From NCBI GenBank assembly GCA_036505615.1, contig DASXTB010000353.1:1-29454 (forward strand): 29,454 bases of DNA. Reading direction: 5' to 3'. Source of the stretch: DASXTB01 sp036505615. Lineage in GTDB: Bacteria; Acidobacteriota; UBA6911; JACQSX01. Numbering within the stretch: position 1 is the stretch's first letter; each line of letters begins with the position of its first letter. The translations under genes and the position numbers were made by a program. The notes under the pieces are model-generated. The model was not told the origin of the DNA, made no database searches, and saw only the letters and a program-made list of their open reading frames with translations. Below are positions 8,499 to 15,054 of this stretch, one piece after another.

Positions 8499-9488
8499 CT
8501 ATCCCCGCTTCTGCCGCACCGTCAGATAATGAAGCAGCGCTTCATCCAGGGGCCGGTCGGTGCGTATCATCATCCAGTCGACTCCGGCGGCTGCCGTCCG
8601 CTCGCGCAGCGCCTCCTGGTGTCTGCCGAATGCTTCCAGATAGTGCTTCCTGGAGGCCTGAGGAACCACCAGCGCCTTGTGTTTGGTTTCGACGTCTTCC
8701 AGCAGTGCCAGCCTGTCAAATGGAAAATCGAGCTCGTAAGGATCCAGTATCTGGAACAAGATGGCGTCATGCCCCCGACTGCGCAACAATTTCAGCCCCT
8801 TGAATAAATCTTCCAGATCGCTGTAGAAGTCTGAAACCACAATGATGATGCCACGCCGCAAAACCAGTTGAGCCAGTTTTTCCAGCGGCTGCCGCCAGCC
8901 GGTCGGACCTCCGTCAGACGCGTTTCCAAGTATCGCCAGGAAGCGATTCAGATGGGTGCGGCGCAGCCTGGGCGGCAACAGTCCGCGGATTTCATCATCA
9001 AAGAGGTAGAGCCCGATGGCATCCTTTTGCCGAAAAGCGAAATAGCCGAGAGACGCGACCAGAAAACGCGCGTACTCAAACTTAGTAATTTGTCCCGACC
9101 CATAGTGCATGGAACGGCTGATATCCAGCAGGAAGTGAATCGAGGTGTTCGTTTCTCCCTGAAATTTCTTGACGTAGTAGCGATCGCTGCGGGCCACGAC
9201 ATTCCAGTCGATATTGCGGAGGTCGTCACCCAGGGCGTATTCGCGGTACTCGACGAAGTCGACGCTGAATCCGTGATAGGGAGAGCGATGCATACCGGTG
9301 ACAAACCCTTCCACTACTACTTTAGCGACCAGTTGCAGGCTGGAGAGCCTCTGCAAAACACGCGGGTCTATGAAAGACTGCGGACTCCTCGATTGCGGAT
9401 TTCTGATGGCGGATTTTCCAATTTCGGATTGTGGATTGCGGATTGCGAATTTTCCACCCCTGCCTGCTTTACCGTTTTTTTCACTCAT
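8499..9488 (-). CDS. DUF58 domain protein with VWA-like fold
   Basis: 329 residues. The family-typical N-terminal block begins at about residue 40 (FIDPRVLQRLSSLQL). It is followed by the DUF58 hallmark at 79-95 (EYREYALGDDLRNIDW). A metal-binding VWA-like motif, LLDISRSM, has D122 and S126, and VVSDF follows later. DUF58 proteins are the usual partner encoded next to MoxR ATPases, and this gene follows MoxR directly. Residues about 13-38 are encoded by a heptamer array and contain repeated AIRNPQS, so they are probably not part of the functional domain. The ATG at 9488 has no strong ribosome binding site, but no better start lies between it and the conserved domain. It is predicted to be cytoplasmic, since no signal peptide or membrane helix is visible. 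Confidence 0.92.
   Translation of the reverse strand: MSEKNGKAGRGGKFAIRNPQSEIGKSAIRNPQSRSPQSFIDPRVLQRLSSLQLVAKVVVEGFVTGMHRSPYHGFSVDFVEYREYALGDDLRNIDWNVVARSDRYYVKKFQGETNTSIHFLLDISRSMHYGSGQITKFEYARFLVASLGYFAFRQKDAIGLYLFDDEIRGLLPPRLRRTHLNRFLAILGNASDGGPTGWRQPLEKLAQLVLRRGIIIVVSDFYSDLEDLFKGLKLLRSRGHDAILFQILDPYELDFPFDRLALLEDVETKHKALVVPQASRKHYLEAFGRHQEALRERTAAAGVDWMMIRTDRPLDEALLHYLTVRQKRG
9376..9452. repeat. Heptamer array, left arm of dyad C (CGGATTG family), inside the DUF58 coding region
   Basis: Eleven degenerate 7-bp units in unbroken register (GACTGCG, GGATTTC, CGGATTG, TGGATTG and variants). They lie within the first 38 codons of the DUF58 gene, where the complement encodes AIRNPQS-type heptapeptides. 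Confidence 0.88.
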
Positions 9489-9514
9489 AAAGACTCATCA
9501 ACCAGGTATTTTCA

Positions 9515-9605
9515 GATCCGCTATAATCTGAAATCCGCAGTCCGAAATTCGCAATCCGCAATCTGAAATCCGCAATCCGAAATCCGCATTCCACATTCCG
9601 CATTC
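9515..9605. repeat. Heptamer array, right arm of dyad C (CGCAATC family)
   Basis: Thirteen 7-bp units in register (TGAAATC, CGCAATC, CGAAATC, CGCATTC). They are complementary to the left arm across a spacer of about 62 bp that contains the DUF58 start codon. The array ends three bases from the MoxR stop codon. Confidence 0.9.
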
Positions 9606-9608
9606 GAG

Positions 9609-10616
9609 TTAAGCCAACCCCGATTTGACCTGCTGAACGTTATGCAACAATCTTTCTATGATTTGATCGGTTGTGATCTGCTCGGACTCTGCGTGGAAAT
9701 TCAACAGAATCCTGTGGCGCATTACCGGACCCGCCAAGGCGCGGACATCTTCAATGGAAACATTATAGCGGCCTCGCAGTAACGCGCGTGCCTTCGCGCC
9801 CAGAACCAGGTACTGGGCGGCACGAGGGCTGGCTCCATAACTCACCCAGCGATTGACAAAGTCCGGCGCCCCCTCGGCGGGCCGGGTTTTCCGAACCAGC
9901 TGCACGGTATATTTGACTACGTCGTCTGCTATCGGAACCAGCCGGACCAGCTCCTGAACCCGCAAAAGATCCTGTCGACTCAGAACTTGCTGGGGCGGCT
10001 GCTGGGGCGCAGCCGTCGTATTTCGTACTATTTCCACTTCATCGGCTTCCGGAGGATAGTCGATCAAGATATTAAACATAAACCGATCCAGTTGCGCTTC
10101 CGGCAGCGGATAGGTCCCTTCCAACTCGATAGGGTTTTGAGTCGCCAAAACCAGAAACGGCGGTTCCAACTGATAAGTGTGACCGCGCACGGTAACGTGG
10201 CGCTCCTGCATGGCTTCCAGCAGAGCAGCCTGCGTTTTAGGGGGAGTCCGGTTGATCTCATCGGCCAGCAGCAGATTGGCAAAGATTGGACCAGGCTCGA
10301 AGCGCATCTGGCGGCGGCCCGTTTGGTGGTCTTCTTCCAGAATATCGGTTCCTGTGATATCGGCCGGCATCAGGTCGGGAGTAAACTGGATGCGCTGGAA
10401 TTTCAGTCCCAGCGTCTCTGCCTGAGTCTGGATTAACAGAGTCTTGGCAAGTCCCGGCAGCCCGGTGATGATGGAATGCCCGCTGGCAAACAGCGTGATC
10501 ATTACCTGGTCTACCACGTGCTCCTGACCGACAATGATTTTGGCCACTTCACTCCTCACACTGTCACAGGCCTGGTGTGTCTGTTCCACAAATTGTGCCG
10601 TTTCCTTTTCGTCCAT
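9609..10616 (-). CDS. MoxR family AAA+ ATPase
   Basis: 335 residues with all family motifs in order. The Walker A variant GLPGLAKT is at 52-59, Walker B LLLADE at 115-120, sensor 1 ATQNP at 158-162 and the EAQLDRF segment with R178. A C-terminal lid domain is present. Length is normal for the family. MoxR proteins are thought to act as ATP-driven chaperones that mature or load VWA-domain partners. Here the DUF58 and BatA-like VWA genes follow immediately, and a third VWA gene is upstream in the same direction. Protein is cytoplasmic. Assignment to MoxR is secure; the client proteins are inferred from gene order. Confidence 0.97.
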   Translation of the reverse strand: MDEKETAQFVEQTHQACDSVRSEVAKIIVGQEHVVDQVMITLFASGHSIITGLPGLAKTLLIQTQAETLGLKFQRIQFTPDLMPADITGTDILEEDHQTGRRQMRFEPGPIFANLLLADEINRTPPKTQAALLEAMQERHVTVRGHTYQLEPPFLVLATQNPIELEGTYPLPEAQLDRFMFNILIDYPPEADEVEIVRNTTAAPQQPPQQVLSRQDLLRVQELVRLVPIADDVVKYTVQLVRKTRPAEGAPDFVNRWVSYGASPRAAQYLVLGAKARALLRGRYNVSIEDVRALAGPVMRHRILLNFHAESEQITTDQIIERLLHNVQQVKSGLA

Positions 10617-10793
10617 CTATCCGCTCCTCCGTCGCTGTTTCAGGGTCTTTACTCTGTGGCAGGTTGTTTGTCCGGTCCGAGCTTCGCGCACCATGTTTAG
10701 TGCCTTAGTCTTATAGAAGCAGTCAACCACAGTAAGGTTCACTTGTAACTCCTGGATTGTGTTGGGATAGGCTTCCTGCATGTCGTACACTTC

Positions 10794-10864
10794 CTTCTGC
10801 CGTCTGCCCGCCCACCTACTGCTTCCTGCCGTCTGCCGCCTGCCTACCGCTTTCTGCCTTCCGC
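10794..10864. repeat. Heptamer array spanning the stop codon of the TPR peptidase gene
   Basis: About ten units of CTTCTGC, CGTCTGC, CTACCGC and CTTCCGC type. The stop codon at 10844-10846 lies inside one unit (sense GCGGTAG), and the last residues of the protein (AEGRKR) are array-encoded. No clear inverted partner is visible in the remaining 177 bp before the MoxR start; that stretch shows nothing else recognisable. Confidence 0.85.
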
Positions 10865-13483
10865 AATCTGAAGCAGCAATTGCTGCGCCTTTTCAAAGCC
10901 GGGCGCGATATCCAGCGCTGCCAACACTGCTTTGCGCGCCTGGTCCGGTTTTCCTGTGGCCCAATAAGCACGGCCCAAAAGGTAATGAGCCTGCGCGGCA
11001 TCTCCGGTCGATAACTCAGTGGCGCGCTTTAAAGGGACAACCGCCTGCTCCGGCTGGTTCCACTTCAGCCACGCTTGCCCCATCGACAGATGGATATCGG
11101 CGTCTGCCGGATAGAGGAACAAGAGATTTTCATATGCGGTAGCCGCGACCTCGCGCTTGTCGCGTTTAATTGCGAGATCGAAGGCCCGACGATAGGCCTC
11201 TTCGGCGGTCTCGAAAAGCTGGCCCGCTTTCAGAAACGCATCCATCGCCGCCTCGTCGCGTCCCAGCTTTTCTTCCGCCTCTGCCAGCCGCAGGTAGACA
11301 TTGACCGGGTACTTCGGTTCCGATTCCAGGGCTGCAGCACGTCGATAGGAATCGGCCGCTTTGGCCCAGTCGCTGTTTTTGAAGGCATCTTCGCCCGCGC
11401 GCACCAGCTTGGCATACTCCGTGCCGGCATTCTGGTTGAGCTGCAAAGCTACGCGCTCCACGCGCGGTTTGACAAACGTCTTGAATTCGGCATCCAGCTG
11501 GTCCAGGGACTTTCCGTAAACGGACTGGAACGCCTCCGATTCATCTTTGTCGCGCAGCGCTTGCAGCACCTGACGCATCTTCTCCCAACCATACTTTTCA
11601 ACCAGGCATTCGCTGACCAGGGACGCCTGAGCATAGCTGATCATCATCTGTTCGGGATATTTCGGGTGCAAAAAACCCGCGCTCAGTTCTTTTAGAGGGA
11701 GCAACGCGCCTTTCTGTGCCGACTGAACGAACAGGGGATCGATCCCTTTGCCCCATCCGGGATGCGCCAAGCGCTCCTCGTAGGTGGAAAGTCCCTCGGT
11801 CAACCACCGGGGCACTTTCATGTCGGACAGATTAAGGGTAAAGACGTGCGCTACCTCATGCCTCAATGTGCTCGCCCAGTTGTATTCTCCACGCTTGCGG
11901 GCAGCGGGGGAATCCAGCGCCACTACTTTGCCGAACGTCGCCCCCAGCGCGCCCAGGCCGGGCATGCCCAGCGTACGCACCGCGAAATCTTCATGATTGG
12001 GATAAAACTCCACGCTGGTCTGGAAACTGGGAGAAAAGCCGTAGCGCCGGCTGAGGACGTCGAAACTTTTCTCCAGCAGATCTTCCGCAAGTTCTCGCAG
12101 AACCTCTTCCCGGTTGTGAATACGGACTCTGAAATGTGCCGTTCGGCTCTCGCGGTAATTCTTGAGGCTGTCGAGCAGCCGCAGAGTGTTCACCGTCCAG
12201 ATGTTGAAGGGGTCTCCTGCGTAGGCGCGCTCCAGCGCTTCCTTTCCTTCCCGATCTTCAGCGAGCCGCAACAGATTCATCCCCAGAGCAGCGTGAGCGC
12301 GCCACAGGCGCGAGTCCGCCTCGATGGCCTTTCTGAAGAATGCAACCGCCTGTTCAAAGCGCTTTTGAGACACGCACAACTGTCCCAACTGGAGCCAGAC
12401 TTCTCCGTAATGCGGATTTACGGCGGCAATCTGCTCCACATATCGCTGAAAATCCTGCCGGGTGAAGTAAGCCAGGGCTGCGCGCAGCGACCAGGTGTCA
12501 AGATCGTGCGAATCGATCTTCTCGGCCGCGCCAAGTTGATCAGCGGCTTGCTGGTATTGCTCCTCTTCGATCAACTGTCGTGCCCGCATTTGAAACGCCG
12601 CGGCCAGTCTGGGGTTTGCCTGAAGCGCTTTCTCCAGTGACTGATTGACTCGCGGGTCGGCGCTGTCGAACGTACAGCGCGCCGAGCCGACGAGCGCCAG
12701 CGGGTGGCGGGGGTTCTTCTTCAAGACTTCATCGTAGAGGCCGGTGGCTTCCGCAGGATTATACTTCTCCAGAAAAAGATCGGCCCATGCCAGGCGAATC
12801 TCAATGCTGTCAGGGTACCAGTCCAAAAGGTCCTGAAAGAGAGCATTGGCGCCGTGAAAATCCTCCAACCGGCGCATCGCCTGCGCCATGGCAATAGCGT
12901 TTTCTATTTCCTCTGCCGCATCCGACCTCTGACGTTGGCGGTTGGGAGAGGGCCGCGGCGCCGAGACAATAGCCTGGTAGATCTGTCGACTGCGGGCAGA
13001 CTGGCCTCTGCGCGCCAGTAATTCCGCGTAAGCGAACTGGGATGCCGGCGAAGTGGATGCTGCCACCGCAGCTTCGGCTTCGGCGTACTTCCCCTGCAGG
13101 CGCAGAGCCTCACTGAGCGGCAGCGATAAACGGGGTTCATTGGCGGCCGCCCTAGCTGCCGCCTCGGCTTCGGCATATTTTCCCAGTTCAATCAGCACGC
13201 GGGCATAGGCCACTCGTGCGGTCGTATCGCCCCGCTGCGCCAGTTGCGCCAGGCTTTTTTCTGCCAGCGAATAATCGCCCGTCCGCCAGGCGTTGATCGC
13301 TTCGGGCAGAGATTGCGCCCGGCCGCCGCAAGAAAGGCAAGCGATCAGGACGCAAATACAGAAGCCGTTTCGGAATGCAGAACCGCCCAATTGCGGATTG
13401 CGGATTGCGGAATGCGGAATGCGGAATCTTTTCGATTGCGGATTGCGGAATGCGGATTGCGGATTTGGAGTTCTCTTGGCCAT
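10844..13483 (-). CDS. Secreted TPR protein with a central gluzincin-type (peptidase MA-like) zinc motif
   Basis: About 879 residues from the ATG at 13483; the frame stays open to 13720 with in-frame ATGs, so the start is uncertain. A heptamer-encoded segment (NPQSAFRNPQS type, about residues 6-33) comes before a hydrophobic stretch, ICVLIACLSCGG, that resembles a signal or lipoprotein leader. Tetratricopeptide-like helical repeats fill roughly residues 55-410. A metallopeptidase domain has HEVAH at 542-546 and a downstream TEGLSTYEE that can supply the third zinc ligand. More TPR repeats occupy the last 230 residues. This arrangement fits the peptidase MA family. It lies between the caspase-fold gene and MoxR, so a role in envelope assembly or proteolysis is possible. 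An AAGG lies 9-10 bases before the chosen ATG. Confidence 0.85.
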   Translation of the reverse strand: MAKRTPNPQSAFRNPQSKRFRIPHSAIRNPQLGGSAFRNGFCICVLIACLSCGGRAQSLPEAINAWRTGDYSLAEKSLAQLAQRGDTTARVAYARVLIELGKYAEAEAAARAAANEPRLSLPLSEALRLQGKYAEAEAAVAASTSPASQFAYAELLARRGQSARSRQIYQAIVSAPRPSPNRQRQRSDAAEEIENAIAMAQAMRRLEDFHGANALFQDLLDWYPDSIEIRLAWADLFLEKYNPAEATGLYDEVLKKNPRHPLALVGSARCTFDSADPRVNQSLEKALQANPRLAAAFQMRARQLIEEEQYQQAADQLGAAEKIDSHDLDTWSLRAALAYFTRQDFQRYVEQIAAVNPHYGEVWLQLGQLCVSQKRFEQAVAFFRKAIEADSRLWRAHAALGMNLLRLAEDREGKEALERAYAGDPFNIWTVNTLRLLDSLKNYRESRTAHFRVRIHNREEVLRELAEDLLEKSFDVLSRRYGFSPSFQTSVEFYPNHEDFAVRTLGMPGLGALGATFGKVVALDSPAARKRGEYNWASTLRHEVAHVFTLNLSDMKVPRWLTEGLSTYEERLAHPGWGKGIDPLFVQSAQKGALLPLKELSAGFLHPKYPEQMMISYAQASLVSECLVEKYGWEKMRQVLQALRDKDESEAFQSVYGKSLDQLDAEFKTFVKPRVERVALQLNQNAGTEYAKLVRAGEDAFKNSDWAKAADSYRRAAALESEPKYPVNVYLRLAEAEEKLGRDEAAMDAFLKAGQLFETAEEAYRRAFDLAIKRDKREVAATAYENLLFLYPADADIHLSMGQAWLKWNQPEQAVVPLKRATELSTGDAAQAHYLLGRAYWATGKPDQARKAVLAALDIAPGFEKAQQLLLQIAEGRKR
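13389..13467. repeat. Heptamer array, left arm of dyad D (GATTGCG/GAATGCG), inside the TPR peptidase gene
   Basis: Two blocks of 7-bp units, 13389-13430 and 13434-13467, offset by three bases. The complement encodes PQSAIRN and RIPHSAF cycles at the N-terminus of the TPR peptidase. Confidence 0.88.
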
Positions 13484-13651
13484 GGAATGAGCCTTGCCGC
13501 ACATAATAGATTCGGGAAAGCACGCAGTCGGGACTTCGGATCGTGAGCCTCGAATCGCAAAAAGATCCCCCAACTTTAATCGATTCTCCCTAAAACCCAT
13601 CATATTCAGTCTCAGTCTACTCATCCCCAGTTCGCAATTCAGTAAATCAAC
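13484..13651. other. Loop of dyad D upstream of the TPR peptidase start
   Basis: 168 bases between the arrays. The reading frame of the TPR peptidase continues open through it, but the composition is not protein-like and no promoter is clear. Confidence 0.35.
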
Positions 13652-13756
13652 GATCCATATTCCGCAATCCGCATTCCGCATTCCGCAATCGGGCCATTCC
13701 GCAATTAGCCTAATCCGCAATCCGCAATCCGAAATCCGAAATCGGAAGTCCGCAAT
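13652..13756. repeat. Heptamer array, right arm of dyad D (CCGCAAT/CCGCATT)
   Basis: About fourteen degenerate 7-bp units with a few interruptions (GGGCC, TAGCCTA). They are complementary to the left arm and end at the stop codon (13757-13759) of the caspase-fold gene. Confidence 0.85.
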
Positions 13757-14932
13757 TCACTCATGGCCTCCGGCAATCTTCCGATTCACGCGCGCCAATT
13801 CAAGTGCCAGAGCCTCCAGTTGCCGCTGGTAGTCGTCTTCGGTGATTTCGGATTTGCGGAAGCGAAGTTTTTCAATTGCGGCCTCCAACTCGCGTTTCCG
13901 CGCAAGCAACGCGTTGGTGGCGGCGCGGCCGGTCGTCTCAGCGGAGGATCCGCCGACAATCACCAGCGAAGCGGCCAGCGCTCCGTTAGAAGAACCCGGA
14001 ACAGGATCCTCGGTTCCCTTGCCTTTGCCGCTGTCTTCCAACAACGCATGCTCCGACTGGAGCCTGTTTTGCGACTGGTACCACTGGGCGGTCTTTGTCC
14101 TTGCATACCGGTACAGCTCTAACAGCGAGATTGACCCGTTCTTGTCTGCATCGGCCTTGCCATCGAGACCCTCGATAAAAAACTGGAGAAAACGAGGAGG
14201 ATTGGTCTCCATTCCACTGCGAGTAGCGGTAATGACCACACGGTTCTTGGAGCTGAAGACAGGAAGCGAGGCGCCACTGGCGGCGGTTCCGTTTATCACG
14301 ACGACTTGGGCGGGAATCTTTGCAATGGCGGCAGCCAGCTCCTCTGCCGTAATGTCCGGTCCGGGAATATTGAAGCGGTACTGCCGCTGGTCGAAATTTC
14401 CGTGGCCGATCAGGAAAAGCAGAAACAAGTCGCCGGGAGCCAACGTTTGATATTTCTTCAGCGTGTTTAGAATATTTTCGCGGCGGGGCACAATTTCGCT
14501 GCCCGGAGCCAGCATCACTACTGTGGCGGCGTGAGGTCTCAACTGAGTATTCAACTGGTCGGCCCACTGAGAAAACATCTGATCGTAAGCGGGCTCTCCC
14601 CCCATGCCGGCCACAATCAAAGCGTGTGTCCCGGCCGAGGCGTTTGTAGCGCAAAAAAGCAATAGCATCGCCAGGGAAGGCAGAAGGCGGAAGGCGGAAG
14701 GCAGAAGGCGGAAGGCGGACGCCAGAAGACGGTAGGCGGAAGGCAGAAGGCAGGAGGCGGAAGGCAGAAGGCGGAAGGCAGAAGGCAGAAGGCGGAAGGC
14801 GGACGCCAGAAGACGGTAGGCAGAAGGCAGAAGGCGGTAGGCGGAACGTTCGAAAGATTGCATCGCCTGAAGCGTCTTTTCCACGGTGATAAGCCCATGG
14901 AGTCTTTGTGTCTTTAGATTTCTTGATACCAT
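13757..14932 (-). CDS. Caspase/legumain-fold (C13/C14-like) protein lacking the catalytic Cys, with an EF-hand loop
   Basis: 391 residues from the ATG at 14932, chosen because AAAGGA lies five bases upstream; the frame is open to 15139. Residues about 29-86 are heptamer-encoded (LLPSAFR cycles). They run into a hydrophobic stretch, LAMLLLFCATNASAG, that looks like the end of a signal peptide. The mature domain has LIGHGNFD with the expected histidine at 177. Next comes a strand, VVVINGTAASG, where clan CD peptidases carry Cys before a Ser-Gly; here that position is Ala217. A perfect EF-hand loop, DADKNGSISLLE, occupies 261-272. A helical, charged region forms the C-terminus. It is probably an inactive relative used for binding. 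It sits between the VWA/amidotransferase gene and the TPR peptidase gene. Confidence 0.75.
   Translation of the reverse strand: MVSRNLKTQRLHGLITVEKTLQAMQSFERSAYRLLPSAYRLLASAFRLLPSAFRLLPSASCLLPSAYRLLASAFRLLPSAFRLLPSLAMLLLFCATNASAGTHALIVAGMGGEPAYDQMFSQWADQLNTQLRPHAATVVMLAPGSEIVPRRENILNTLKKYQTLAPGDLFLLFLIGHGNFDQRQYRFNIPGPDITAEELAAAIAKIPAQVVVINGTAASGASLPVFSSKNRVVITATRSGMETNPPRFLQFFIEGLDGKADADKNGSISLLELYRYARTKTAQWYQSQNRLQSEHALLEDSGKGKGTEDPVPGSSNGALAASLVIVGGSSAETTGRAATNALLARKRELEAAIEKLRFRKSEITEDDYQRQLEALALELARVNRKIAGGHE
14675..14846. repeat. Longest heptamer array, left arm of dyad E (GCGGAAG/GCAGAAG), with an 84-bp higher-order duplication
   Basis: About 24 consecutive 7-bp units within the caspase-fold gene. 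A 30-bp stretch containing GGCGGACGCCAGAAGACGG occurs at 14708-14737 and again at 14792-14821. The copies are exactly 84 bp (12 units) apart, which shows expansion by duplication of blocks of units. The complement encodes LLPSAFR and LLPSAYR heptapeptides. Confidence 0.95.
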
Positions 14933-14971
14933 CAGATTCCTTTCCGATCTAGTTACATGCTTCAGAAGGTT

Positions 14972-15053
14972 CTTCCGCCTTCCGCCTTCCGCCTTCTGCC
15001 TTCCTGCCTTCTGCCTTCCGCATTCCGCATTCCGCATTCGGCATTCCGCATTC
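14972..15053. repeat. Heptamer array, right arm of dyad E (CTTCCGC shading into ATTCCGC)
   Basis: Roughly eleven 7-bp units complementary to the left arm. The first half is CTTCCGC/CTTCTGC and the second half ATTCCGC, so one array changes unit family along its length. It ends one base before the stop codon (15055-15057) of the VWA gene. Confidence 0.92.
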
Positions 15054-15054
15054 A

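Noticed and set aside
13484..13720. Upstream extension of the TPR peptidase frame
   Set aside because: It is translated from array and loop sequence and has no signal peptide or domain; the frame is open because the repeats lack stops.
14675..15053. Arrays considered as CRISPR
   Set aside because: The period is 7 bp with no unique spacers and no cas genes nearby.
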